Shown here: positions 13,720-22,034 of the stretch, one piece after another
How positions within the stretch are numbered: the first letter of the stretch is position 1
Layout: every line of letters starts with the position of its first letter
NCBI GenBank assembly: GCA_049792815.1
Contig: JBARBG010000128.1
Span: 1 to 27,225, forward strand
DNA length: 27,225 bases
From: DAIDKA01 sp049792815
GTDB lineage: Bacteria; Pseudomonadota; Gammaproteobacteria; Steroidobacterales; Steroidobacteraceae
Direction of reading: 5' to 3'
The notes under the pieces: model-generated
What the model was told of the DNA's origin: nothing
Database searches by the model: none
Seen by the model: only the letters and a program-made list of their open reading frames with translations
Program-made: the position numbers and the translations under genes

Positions 13720-16254
13720 ATGAAGGAACTGCCGGTCGTCGTGATTCCGGGCTCACTGTGCGACAAGCCCGATGCGCTCACCCGACGGGAAGCATCCGAA
13801 ATTCCCAGAACCTGCGGTGTCAGGCTTTCCGGCGCGCCCTTCGTCGGCGCTCTCGTCGTTGCGGCGCTCCTGGCCGGATGCCACAGTTCCGACAAGCAGG
13901 TGTCCTCCGCAACATGCTCCGGCGCCACCTGCACCTTCTCGACGACCGAAGGGATGGTGACGCTGACCTCGAGCGCCGGAACCCTCGGCGACGCCTCCGT
14001 CGTCGCTGCGCCCGCAAATGCGCCGGCCGCGATCTCGACGCCCTTCGGCTGGTTTAGTTTCTCCATCACCGGCTTGCAGACGGGCGCCACGGTCACGCTG
14101 ACCCTGACGTTCCCGGCGGGAACAAATCTGACGGGCGCCGAAAAGTGCGTCAACGGCACCTGTAGCGCCGTACCCGGGGCGGTCGTCAATGGTGACACCG
14201 TCACCGTGACGGTGACCGACGGCGGCTACGGAGATGCGGACGGTATGGCGAACGGCACCATCACTGATCCGGTCGCCGGAACGACCGGTAGTTCGTCCTC
14301 TTCCAGCTCCAGCAGCTCATCGTCGAGCAGCAGCTCCTCGAGCAGCTCCTCGAGCAGCTCCTCGTCGTCGAGTAGCGGCGGCTCGTCCTCATCGAGCAGT
14401 TCCTCATCATCGAGCGGCGGCGGGTCGTCCTCCTCGAGTGGCTCCTCGTCATCAAGCGGCGGTGGCTCGTCCTCATCGAGCGGCTCCTCGTCGTCGAGTG
14501 GCGGCGGGTCGTCCTCGAGCAGCTCATCGAGCGGCGGCAGCTCCTCTTCTTCAGGCGCAACCGCCTTCTGGGTGCCGGGATTCGGGCTGGGAGGTTCGTC
14601 AACGGGGCTCCTCGCCCTGCCCTCGAGCCTGTCCACGAACCTGCCGAGTCAGGTGGACACCACTGCGAGCGAGACCCCGGTTGGCTTCGGGTTCAACATC
14701 AGCTCGGGCAGCGGCGGGTCAAGCGTCCAGCTGAGTTCCTATATTCCCGCTTCCCTGATTTACGTGGCCGCTGCGACGGACCCCGCGACGCAAATGCCCA
14801 TCAAGATCCTCAACTGGGTCAGCCTTGCGAGCGGCCCGACGCCGACGCCGCTGCAGCTCAGCAATTTCTCGGTGCCCGCAACACCAGGCGCAGCACATGG
14901 TGTGTGCCCCGAAAGCGACATCTACGGCACCATCTACGACCCGACTACTGAGTTTGTCATCGTGGGCGATCACACGCAGAACGCCGGAAACGGCGCATGC
15001 GTGGCAACCGATCCATTCTGGCTCGTGACCTCCCCCCCACCCCCGTTTGCAGCGACGGCGACTCAGCTAACCGGCGCCGTCGACTGGACGGCGCCCGTTG
15101 TGCCGCTTTACAACGGTTCGGGCCTGCTCGTGGGAGTGCTTGCCTTCACTCTGGACAATCCCACGGAAGACCTCACCTACTTTCCGTCGGCGAGCCCCGG
15201 CACAATACCCAGTTTTACTTCTTCCAACTCCACGCTGGTGGTGAGCTTGGCGACGATGGGGACGTATCTCAGGATCGACACCACTCGCGAGGGCGTGGTC
15301 AATTCCGGGGGATCCGTGGTCTTCTTCCAAGTCCTGAACCAGGGTTTCTACAAGCTCTACCGCATCGACGCGAAGGGAGCCACCTTGGCCTACACATTCG
15401 GCGATCCGGTGCACGACCCGTCCGGCACACCGCTGCTCAGCTCGTCACAGCTCCCGGCAGTTCGTGACGACGGCAACATTTACTTCGGCGAACAGAGCGG
15501 TTCGAACGGGAACTACACGGTCGCCTGGTATTCCTATCCCATCGCCGGCGGTACTGCCACATTGCTCAATACGAGTGCCCCGTACGCCAATCAGGGTGAT
15601 TACACGCTCGTGGACACGGACGGCAGCTATCTCCTCCTGAGTTATGCCGACTACACCAAACCGTCTTACAACCTGCAGAGGCTTCCCGTCGGGGGCGGTA
15701 GCCCCAGCCCGCTGCTCTCGTACGGCGATGCCAACACCGCGGGGATCCAGGCGTACCTGGACTACTCGTCGCACAATGTGTTTGTCAACCACCAGACGGA
15801 AAATCTAACCGAGCCCTATGCGGCGCCGGACTCGCAGGTCATTAACTTGAGCACCGGGCAGCAGGTCGGTACCACTGTGGCAGCGAGTCGCTATCTCGGC
15901 CTCGGGAACACGCTACTGACCACGCAATCGGCCATCCTGCAGCTCACCGGTCTCACGGCCAGCTCCCCCGCCTCGGATCAAGGCGCATCGGTCGTCAGCG
16001 TCCCCGTCAATACCACGACCGGGCAGGGAAGCGCCGTCACCGTGGCAGGCGGCAGTACGGCGTTTACCTTGCCGACGTGCGCAAGTGGCTCGGGGCTAGA
16101 CACGTGGGTCAGTCCCAACGCGACCGGATTCTACGCGGGCTATCTTGTGCCGCAGGGCTCCTGCAACAGCGGAAACGAGATCGGCATACTCATTGACACC
16201 ACCAAGAACCAAGGTGTCATGACCCCGGCAACTGACAGTCTCTTCCTGTTCTAG
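13720..16254 (+). CDS. Lipoprotein with choice-of-anchor-U-like domain and poly-Ser linker
   Basis: This encodes 844 residues. The hydrophobic segment FVGALVVAALLAGC ends in a lipobox with Cys54; the 35 residues before it are long for a signal peptide, so the true start may lie later, though no better in-frame ATG exists. Residues 60-185 are beta-rich and end TVTVTVTDGGYGDADGMANG-TITDPVAG, the signature of the choice-of-anchor U domain, here at the N-terminus instead of near a C-terminal sorting signal. Residues 191-279 are almost only Ser and Gly. The C-terminal 560 residues are rich in Tyr, Gly and Asp with repeated beta-propeller-like strands (for example GSYLLLSYADYTKPSYNLQRL). This looks like a surface lipoprotein holding a propeller out on a flexible arm. 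It converges on, and overlaps by 4 bp, the MFS gene. Confidence 0.75.
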   Translation: MKELPVVVIPGSLCDKPDALTRREASEIPRTCGVRLSGAPFVGALVVAALLAGCHSSDKQVSSATCSGATCTFSTTEGMVTLTSSAGTLGDASVVAAPANAPAAISTPFGWFSFSITGLQTGATVTLTLTFPAGTNLTGAEKCVNGTCSAVPGAVVNGDTVTVTVTDGGYGDADGMANGTITDPVAGTTGSSSSSSSSSSSSSSSSSSSSSSSSSSSSSGGSSSSSSSSSSSGGGSSSSSGSSSSSGGGSSSSSGSSSSSGGGSSSSSSSSGGSSSSSGATAFWVPGFGLGGSSTGLLALPSSLSTNLPSQVDTTASETPVGFGFNISSGSGGSSVQLSSYIPASLIYVAAATDPATQMPIKILNWVSLASGPTPTPLQLSNFSVPATPGAAHGVCPESDIYGTIYDPTTEFVIVGDHTQNAGNGACVATDPFWLVTSPPPPFAATATQLTGAVDWTAPVVPLYNGSGLLVGVLAFTLDNPTEDLTYFPSASPGTIPSFTSSNSTLVVSLATMGTYLRIDTTREGVVNSGGSVVFFQVLNQGFYKLYRIDAKGATLAYTFGDPVHDPSGTPLLSSSQLPAVRDDGNIYFGEQSGSNGNYTVAWYSYPIAGGTATLLNTSAPYANQGDYTLVDTDGSYLLLSYADYTKPSYNLQRLPVGGGSPSPLLSYGDANTAGIQAYLDYSSHNVFVNHQTENLTEPYAAPDSQVINLSTGQQVGTTVAASRYLGLGNTLLTTQSAILQLTGLTASSPASDQGASVVSVPVNTTTGQGSAVTVAGGSTAFTLPTCASGSGLDTWVSPNATGFYAGYLVPQGSCNSGNEIGILIDTTKNQGVMTPATDSLFLF
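14290..14556 (+). repeat. Poly-Ser/Gly coding repeat
   Basis: Eighty-nine codons are almost all Ser with interspersed GG or GGG every 10-16 residues. At the DNA level it is an imperfect repeat of TCGTCCTCATCGAGC and GGCGGCGGG words with mixed Ser codons (TCG, TCC, TCA, AGC, AGT), so selection appears to act on the protein as well as slippage on the DNA. Confidence 0.9.
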
Positions 16255-17555
16255 GTAATGGCCGGTTCATCCGATGCATAGGGACTGATGGCTTCGGCTT
16301 TCAGGGTTGGCAGAGTCCTGATGCTGCGTATCAGCGGCACTCGCCACGCCACAGCGGCAAGCAGCAGGCCGGCGACACCGGCGCATCCGAGCGGCACACG
16401 CAGATCGAAGCGCTGGCCAAGGAACCCACCGATCAGCGCCCCGGGACCGGCGGGAAGCAGAATCAGCCAGCGCATCGTCGTGGTCATGCGCCCGAGCATG
16501 TGTCCGGGCGTCACCGCTTGCCGCATTGCCAGGAAATTGACGAAGATGAACACCGCACCGACGCCGAACATGAATAGCATCACAGCGTAAGCTCCGATCC
16601 CGATACTGTTCAGCGGCGCCAGTGCGAGCAGCAGCCATCCGCCGCTGGATACTGCGATGCCCAGTATCAGCGTGGGCCCGGGGCCGATGCGGCGCGCCAG
16701 ACGATAGCCGATGGAGCTGGCAGTAATGGTACCGACACCGAGGGCCACGTAACTCAATCCCACTCCGCGCGCACTCAGGCCCAACAGGCGCGTGGCGAAC
16801 AGAATCTGCACCACCATGGCCGTCTGATTACATAGCTCCCAGACACCGACGGCGCTGGCCAGCATGAGCAGCAGCCGCTCGCCGCGCACGAAGCGCAGGC
16901 CTTCGCGCATCGCCGGCCAGAAGGCGGCGCGAATGCCGGCCGGCGGTTCCTTCACCGCCACCCCGCGCAAGTTCGACGCCGAGATCAACAGCAGTACCGC
17001 GGTCGCCAGCAGCGCCAGCGGCGCGCCAGTGAGCTTGATCAACGCTCCCGCCGCACCAGGTCCGGCCACATCCGCCGTGGAGGAGGCCAGCGCATTTTTT
17101 GCATGCGCTTCGACCAGCCGCTCGCGCGGAACGATCTGCGTCAACACAATCTGCGCCGCGCTGCCGGCAGTCGTGTTCACCGTCCCGATGACGAAGGCCG
17201 CGATATACAGCCAGGCGATCGACAGCCAACCGCTCCACCACGCCAGCGGCACACTGGCTACCGCGCAGGCGATCGAGAACTCGCCGACCACATACACCCG
17301 CAGCTTGCGCACGCGATCCAGCCACACCCCGACCGGCAACGAGAACAGCACGAAGGGCACGAGCTCCATCGCCGTCAGGATGCCCATCTGTGCGGGGCTG
17401 GCGCGCAGCAGCACCGCGGCCGTAAGCGGCAAGGCGAGCAGGGTCACCTGACCACCGAACGAGGAGATCAGGATCGAGGTCCACAGTCGCCGATAGATGG
17501 GATCGCGCAGCAGGTCGGTCGGAGACAGGGCAATGCGGCGAAACACGCTATTCAT
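16251..17555 (-). CDS. MFS transporter (MFS_3/EntS-like)
   Basis: This encodes 434 residues with about 12 hydrophobic helices. The loop between helices 2 and 3 reads LPVGVWLDRVRKLRVY, the MFS motif A (G-x-x-x-D-R-x-x-R-R) variant of the MFS_3 group that includes the enterobactin exporter EntS. The central VPRERLVEAHAKNALASSTADVAGPG is also typical of that group. It is probably a small-molecule efflux pump of unknown substrate. The start follows 89 bp of intergenic DNA shared with the divergent XRE gene. Confidence 0.88.
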   Translation of the reverse strand: MNSVFRRIALSPTDLLRDPIYRRLWTSILISSFGGQVTLLALPLTAAVLLRASPAQMGILTAMELVPFVLFSLPVGVWLDRVRKLRVYVVGEFSIACAVASVPLAWWSGWLSIAWLYIAAFVIGTVNTTAGSAAQIVLTQIVPRERLVEAHAKNALASSTADVAGPGAAGALIKLTGAPLALLATAVLLLISASNLRGVAVKEPPAGIRAAFWPAMREGLRFVRGERLLLMLASAVGVWELCNQTAMVVQILFATRLLGLSARGVGLSYVALGVGTITASSIGYRLARRIGPGPTLILGIAVSSGGWLLLALAPLNSIGIGAYAVMLFMFGVGAVFIFVNFLAMRQAVTPGHMLGRMTTTMRWLILLPAGPGALIGGFLGQRFDLRVPLGCAGVAGLLLAAVAWRVPLIRSIRTLPTLKAEAISPYASDEPAIT

Positions 17556-17617
17556 GGACTGGGTGAGGCAAAAGCGGTGGTAGTGTCCACTGCATCCTAC
17601 TGCACCAGATTGCCGCC

Positions 17618-17637
17618 TGATAGCTTTTTAGCTATCA
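17618..17637. promoter_or_regulatory. Palindromic operator upstream of XRE gene
   Basis: TGATAGCT-TTTT-AGCTATCA is a perfect palindrome with 8-bp arms, ending 7 bp before the ATG at 17645. Its position and symmetry fit an autoregulatory site for the adjacent XRE protein; it could also affect the divergent MFS gene. Confidence 0.65.
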
Positions 17638-17644
17638 TAGGCGG

Positions 17645-17986
17645 ATGACCGAATACACGACAGCAGCACGATTGCTGATTAGCGCGCGCCGCAGTTCCGG
17701 GCTAACGCAACGTGACCTCGCGCGACGCGCGCGCACGTCGCAATCAGTCATTGCACGTATTGAAAGCGGCGCTGTCAGCCCCAGCTGGAAAACGCTGCAA
17801 CGCCTGGTGAAGCGCGCGGGTTTCAACTTGCAGGGAATCTTGAGTCCGAGCCCTCCTGGCCTCTCCCATATGCTCGACGATGTCCCCCGCATATTGCGCC
17901 TGACGCCGGAGCAGCGTCTGCTTGAACTGCATCACGCGGCGCGCTTCTTCGCGGCGGCGGTGCGGGTCGATGCCGGAACCGTTTGA
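17645..17986 (+). CDS. XRE-family HTH regulator (antitoxin-like)
   Basis: This encodes 113 residues. The helix-turn-helix lies at residues 5-60: ARLLISARRSSGLTQRDLAR, SQSVIARIESGAVSPSWKTL and LQRLVKRAGF, the Cro/CI/XRE layout. The C-terminal half (RILRLTPEQRLLELHHAARFF) is a helical tail that links it to the nucleotidyltransferase gene, which starts inside it (17-bp overlap). A palindromic operator sits directly upstream. The paired layout resembles toxin-antitoxin or phage-defence modules with an XRE protein preceding a nucleotidyltransferase. Confidence 0.85.
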   Translation: MTEYTTAARLLISARRSSGLTQRDLARRARTSQSVIARIESGAVSPSWKTLQRLVKRAGFNLQGILSPSPPGLSHMLDDVPRILRLTPEQRLLELHHAARFFAAAVRVDAGTV

Positions 17987-18458
17987 TCCGGAGCGGATAC
18001 TTCGCGCCCTGTCGAAGCGCGGAGTCCTTTACATCCTCATCGGCGCCACTGCCGCGCGCCTGCAGGGTTTCCCGCGCCTTACCGCCGATGCCGACATTGC
18101 CCCATCCACCGACCCGGACAATCTGAAACGCCTGGCTGCGGCGCTGCGAGATCTGCGTGCGCACGTCTACACGGAATCCGTACCGGAAGGGCTGCCGTTC
18201 AGCTGTGATGCCGAAACGCTCGCGAGCGCAAATATCTGGAATCTGACGACCGAGGCGGGCCGGCTGGACGTCATCTTCAAGCCCAGTGGCACCCAGGGCT
18301 ACGAGGATCTGTCCAGGTCGGCAGTGACGTACCAGGCCTTTGGTATCGAATTGCGCGCCGCGAGCCTCAAGGACATATTGCGCTCGAAGATTGCGTCGAA
18401 TCGTCCTCAGGACCAACAGGATGTGATCATCCTCACTGAGATGCTGAAACGCCGCTAG
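17970..18458 (+). CDS. Nucleotidyltransferase-fold protein (DUF6036/AbiEii-like)
   Basis: This encodes 162 residues from the ATG at 17970 (an upstream frame exists but lies inside the XRE gene). YILIGATAARLQGFPRLTADADIA at about 21-44 is the G-x-x-A then T-x-D-x-D core of minimal nucleotidyltransferases; Asp-Ala-Asp would bind metal, and a third acidic position is likely Asp in RLDVIF. The C-terminal LRAASLKDILRSKIASNRPQDQQD matches the AbiEii/DUF6036 pattern. Its 17-bp overlap with the XRE gene shows a single transcription unit. A toxin or defence nucleotidyltransferase is plausible; a housekeeping role cannot be excluded. Confidence 0.75.
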   Translation: MPEPFDPERILRALSKRGVLYILIGATAARLQGFPRLTADADIAPSTDPDNLKRLAAALRDLRAHVYTESVPEGLPFSCDAETLASANIWNLTTEAGRLDVIFKPSGTQGYEDLSRSAVTYQAFGIELRAASLKDILRSKIASNRPQDQQDVIILTEMLKRR

Positions 18459-18484
18459 GTGCCGCAAGAAAGTCTTGTCGGCCC

Positions 18485-18490
18485 AAGGAG
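18485..18490 (+). promoter_or_regulatory. Shine-Dalgarno supporting a TTG start
   Basis: AAGGAG lies 6 bp before TTG at 18497-18499. It supports this TTG as the start of the thioredoxin-like gene over the downstream ATG at 18527, which has no comparable site. Confidence 0.6.
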
Positions 18491-18496
18491 TCCAAC

Positions 18497-19042
18497 TTGG
18501 TAACCAATAGGTGGAGCATCAAAATCATGGTCTTGTCGCTGGCGCTCGCCGGCCTCGGTCCCGCACACGCCGCAATGATCCCGATTGGACAGCCACTGCC
18601 GGAACTGACGCTGCAGGGATTGAATGGACCTGCAAAGTCCCTCGCCGCCTTTCGCGGCCGCCCCCTGCTTATCAATGTCTGGGCAAGCTGGTGCGTCCCG
18701 TGCCGGCAGGAAATGGCTTCGCTCGAGCGCCTGGCCTGGCGCGACGAGGGGCGCGATTTTGCCATCATCGGTATCTCTACCGATGACGATCCGCAGCAGG
18801 CACTGGTGCTGCTAAGCAATGCCCGCGCGACTATCAGTCAGTTCATTGACGTGCGACAGCAGATGGAAACGCTGCTGGGAGCCTCGCGCATTCCGCTCAC
18901 GACACTGGTGGACGCCCAGGGGCGGGTGCTGGCGCGCTACTACGGCTCCCGGGAGTGGGACAGCCCGGCGATGCTGAAATTACTGCGCAGTACCTTCGGA
19001 GCGCACGAATTGCGCAAGACTGGCGCGCCCGTCCTCCCATAG
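18497..19042 (+). CDS. TlpA/ResA-like periplasmic thioredoxin
   Basis: This encodes 181 residues with a signal peptide (hydrophobic IMVLSLALAGLG, cleavage near AHA-A). The active site WASWCVPC lies at 62-69, and the cis-Pro is in SRIPLTTLVD; both are intact. The family reduces disulfides in the periplasm, including apocytochrome c CXXCH cysteines before haem attachment (ResA/CcmG). Its 3' end overlaps the 3' end of the minus-strand lipoprotein gene by 63 bp (18980-19042). Its neighbourhood beside genes encoding at least 57 haem sites makes a cytochrome c maturation role attractive but unproven. Confidence 0.88.
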   Translation: MVTNRWSIKIMVLSLALAGLGPAHAAMIPIGQPLPELTLQGLNGPAKSLAAFRGRPLLINVWASWCVPCRQEMASLERLAWRDEGRDFAIIGISTDDDPQQALVLLSNARATISQFIDVRQQMETLLGASRIPLTTLVDAQGRVLARYYGSREWDSPAMLKLLRSTFGAHELRKTGAPVLP

Positions 19043-19558
19043 TCCAAACGGCGTGTCCAGTGCGTCCTGCGGCATTCGCAGCAGGATTTGGTTGCTTTGG
19101 GCGAGGAAGCGCAGCGTGGCCCAGTCGATCGGGTAGGCGTAAGTCACCACATCGGCATGCGGCGGATAAAGCAGCCCGTCTTGGCCTACCACGCCAACGG
19201 GCAGCTGCTCGAGCGCCGCGAGCACGATGGTGCGGCCGTCGGCCTCGACCTGCAGCTTGCCGCTGCCCACCTGCGGTGGCGGGGCCATGCGCTTATCGAC
19301 GGTAGACCAGCGGTAGACCAGCAGGTAGTTGCTGTAATGGCCCGCCGCATCCACCTCCACCGCCACCAGCGTGGCGTAATCGCGCGCGTGCGCCGCCACG
19401 TCGGTGCGTTCACGTGCGAACACCAGTGGGTGCTGGACCAGCAGCAGCGTGTTGCCGGTTTGCTGATCCAGAATGGTGCGCGAGCCGGCCTGCGGCGGCC
19501 GAACACAGCCCGGAAGCAGCAGCACAGCGCTCAAGAGCAAGCTCCAGCACCTGTACAT
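18980..19558 (-). CDS. Lipoprotein of the cytochrome operon, hypothetical
   Basis: This encodes 192 residues with a lipoprotein signal (MYRCWSLLLSAVLLLPGC, Cys18 lipidated, followed by Val-Arg). The mature part is a mixed alpha/beta domain: TDVAAHARDYATLVAVEVDA, SNYLLVYRWSTVD and GRTIVLAALEQLPVG. I do not recognise the family. It starts 7 bp after the barrel gene ends and is the last gene of the operon, so it may be an accessory of the outer-membrane assembly. Confidence 0.75.
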   Translation of the reverse strand: MYRCWSLLLSAVLLLPGCVRPPQAGSRTILDQQTGNTLLLVQHPLVFARERTDVAAHARDYATLVAVEVDAAGHYSNYLLVYRWSTVDKRMAPPPQVGSGKLQVEADGRTIVLAALEQLPVGVVGQDGLLYPPHADVVTYAYPIDWATLRFLAQSNQILLRMPQDALDTPFGLWEDGRASLAQFVRSEGTAQ

Positions 19559-19565
19559 GGGTATC

Positions 19566-22034
19566 CTAGAAGCGCAGCCGGTAGGATGCGGACAGGTACA
19601 GCGAGCGCTGCTGCAGAGTGTCGGTCTCGGTGGCGCCGGTCAGGCTCTGCGGCTGCAAGGTTTGCTGCTGCTGCTGCATCTGATAGCCCGCCGTCAGTTC
19701 GAAGATCGAGCGCCTGCCGGTCCAGTCGCCGCGCAGCTCCGGCAAGTACAGCAGTTGCCGCCCACCCAGCATGGGATCGGTCAGTGCCTCGATGCTCAAT
19801 CGAGGGCCCAGGCGCCAGGCACCGTAAACCACAAAGCGGGCGTCCCAGGAGAGCGTGGCGCTGCGCGCCTGCGGCGAATCATCCACCCGCACCCCAAAGA
19901 TGTGCAAGTCGCTGGCCTGCAGGAGGCTGGCGCCGGAAAATTGGATGGAGATGTTCCGGTCCAGCCCCATGGAGCTGATCGCCTCGACTCCACCTGAAGC
20001 CGGCGTGCCGCCCAACTGCAGCGCCGACAGGCTGGTCATGAATTGCCAGCGGTCCCCCAACGGCCGGCTGGCCGACAGCACGAAGGTCTCGCTGGTGGCA
20101 GCCCGATCCAAGGCGAGCTGCCTGATCTGCGCGGGCGTGAATTCACTCGCCAGTGCGTTCAGGTCCGGCGCGGTCTGGCCTATCAGCGCGTCGTTGAGCT
20201 CCAGCAGAGGGCTGCGCCGATAATCGGCATCGAATCCCAAAACCCAGGATTTCCCCACGCGCGCATTGCCGATGAGGGTGACCGAGTTGAGCTGCTGGAA
20301 GTTGACATCGTAGTCCACGAGCATCACCGCCGTGCGGCCGGAATGCGTGTAGCGGGTCTGCAGGCCGACGGAGCGGCGATCAGTGAAGCCCTCAACGGTC
20401 TCGTCAAAGAGGTATCCATCCACGGACCACGTGGCACTGGGGTCCCATTCGGCACTCACGGTGGCAAAATTCTGCTGCGTTGAGAAATCAGAATACGCGG
20501 TGTAGTCCGGCAGGCCGCCGGCAACGCTGATGGTCACTTTTGGATTGAGCTGGTATGCCAGGTACAACCCGTCGAACAGACCGATATTGCCCTGCACTGC
20601 CAGCGACTGGCGACCGATGCGGCCGGTCCAGCCCAGGGTGCGGTCGGTCAGTTCGACATAGGCCGCGGTGGTGCGATCCTGGCTGCCGCCGAAGGTGGTC
20701 ACGAGGTTCTGGGTATAGCCCGCATCCACGCGCGCGGTAAAGTCATAGCGATCGCCGCGATCACGCAGCAGCAGGTCGGCGTATACCAGCGCCGCATTGG
20801 CCGCGGTGGTGGTGGTGGTGACACCGGCGGCCACACTCTGCTGCGTACCGTACTGATAGGTGACCGAAGCGCTGCCGGCCATGCTCCAGTGACTGGGGGC
20901 CACGGCAGTGGGCGCGCCGGTGGCATTGGGCGCCAGCGAAGCGGCCAACAGACTCTGCAGGCGCGCGCGCACCCGCACCGCCCCGGGCCGGTCCGGATAG
21001 CGGCGCAGGTATTCCTCGCACTCCGCCTTGGCCTGCGCCAGCTGACCGGCGCGCTCGCGTACCAGCCCGAGCAGTTCCTGGGCGTCCGCGCGGGCGGGAT
21101 ATTCCGGTTGCCGCAGCAATCGCGTCAGCAGCTCAACGGCCTCGGGATAGCGATGCGCTGCCAGCGCCGTACGCGCATCACGCAGCAGCTGTGAACGCTC
21201 AGCATCGGTCATTGGCGGGTCCGTGGTCACCGCGGCGGTGCCCGGCACGCCGGCGCGCTCCACCACCGTCAGATCGGTCTGCTCATCGTTGATCGCCAGC
21301 CACGCGCGTGGATAGGCCGCAAGCGCGGCCTGCAGCACGCGCTGGGCCTCCTGCTCCGATGCAAACGGCCCGACCCGCATCCGGTACCAATGCTGGTCCT
21401 CGACATTGGTCTCGGACACGTAGGCCTGGGTCTGCAGGCTGTTGGCGGCCGCTTCGACCGCAGCGTGCGCAAACGGCTGCAGCGAGGACTCGAGGTTGAC
21501 CGCGTAGCCCGCGGCCGCATCCGGCTGCGCCAGCAGGACCGCGGGCCGACGCTGTTGGGTGCCGATAAGTCGCACCCTCAGGCCCAGCCCTGAGGCCATG
21601 GGCGCGATCACAAAGTCCAGCTCCCGTGTCCAGGTCAGACTCAAAGTGACCTCGCCTGGAACGACACCATCCACGCGCGCCCCGGTCACCAGTTCGCCAC
21701 CGCCGCCGACCAGCGGCAGTTCCGGGGCCAGGACATTCAGCAAACTGCCGCAATCCGGTCCGAGCCGCAGAGTGATTGTAGTACTGCTGCCATGATCCAC
21801 GGGGGAGCTGGAGATGAAGTGCACGCTGCACGCGAACTGCACCGTCACGTCCGCATAATCATCATGCACGGCGGTATCGATGAACTGTACCAGCGGTCCC
21901 GGGTTGCGCAGCGTCGGCGTCGCGGCCCGACTGTGCGCGGCGCAGGTCAGCCCAGCCACACCCAGGGCCAGCGCCAGCGCCAGCCGCCACCGCGCCTGCA
22001 CAGGCCCTGCGCTGTGCGTACTCGCGTCACTCAC
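19566..22034 (-). CDS. AMIN-like/SPOR/TPR protein with C-terminal outer-membrane beta-barrel
   Basis: This encodes 822 residues. After a signal peptide (1-38, ending SRA), residues 45-160 form a beta domain with alternating hydrophobics (YADVTVQFACSVHF, EVTLSLTWTRELDFVI) resembling AMIN. A SPOR-like domain (175-248) has GYAVNLES and WYRMRVGPFASEQEAQRVLQ, a peptidoglycan-binding fold. TPR-like helices follow (275-365). Residues 382-822 alternate aromatic and polar residues in many short strands and end SLYLSASYRLRF, a typical barrel C-terminus with terminal Phe. It overlaps the giant cytochrome gene by ATGA (22031-22034). Its likely role is an outer-membrane channel anchored to the cell wall that holds or passes the cytochromes; it is not a recognisable MtrB homologue. 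Confidence 0.75.
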   Translation of the reverse strand: MSDASTHSAGPVQARWRLALALALGVAGLTCAAHSRAATPTLRNPGPLVQFIDTAVHDDYADVTVQFACSVHFISSSPVDHGSSTTITLRLGPDCGSLLNVLAPELPLVGGGGELVTGARVDGVVPGEVTLSLTWTRELDFVIAPMASGLGLRVRLIGTQQRRPAVLLAQPDAAAGYAVNLESSLQPFAHAAVEAAANSLQTQAYVSETNVEDQHWYRMRVGPFASEQEAQRVLQAALAAYPRAWLAINDEQTDLTVVERAGVPGTAAVTTDPPMTDAERSQLLRDARTALAAHRYPEAVELLTRLLRQPEYPARADAQELLGLVRERAGQLAQAKAECEEYLRRYPDRPGAVRVRARLQSLLAASLAPNATGAPTAVAPSHWSMAGSASVTYQYGTQQSVAAGVTTTTTAANAALVYADLLLRDRGDRYDFTARVDAGYTQNLVTTFGGSQDRTTAAYVELTDRTLGWTGRIGRQSLAVQGNIGLFDGLYLAYQLNPKVTISVAGGLPDYTAYSDFSTQQNFATVSAEWDPSATWSVDGYLFDETVEGFTDRRSVGLQTRYTHSGRTAVMLVDYDVNFQQLNSVTLIGNARVGKSWVLGFDADYRRSPLLELNDALIGQTAPDLNALASEFTPAQIRQLALDRAATSETFVLSASRPLGDRWQFMTSLSALQLGGTPASGGVEAISSMGLDRNISIQFSGASLLQASDLHIFGVRVDDSPQARSATLSWDARFVVYGAWRLGPRLSIEALTDPMLGGRQLLYLPELRGDWTGRRSIFELTAGYQMQQQQQTLQPQSLTGATETDTLQQRSLYLSASYRLRF

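Noticed and set aside
14290..14556. Possible CRISPR or satellite array
   Set aside because: The repeats are short, irregular and in frame with a Ser/Gly linker; no spacer-repeat structure is present.
14226..14636. Asp/Glu/Pro/Leu-rich antisense frame opposite the poly-Ser tract
   Set aside because: It is the mirror of the Ser codon repeat and has no independent support.
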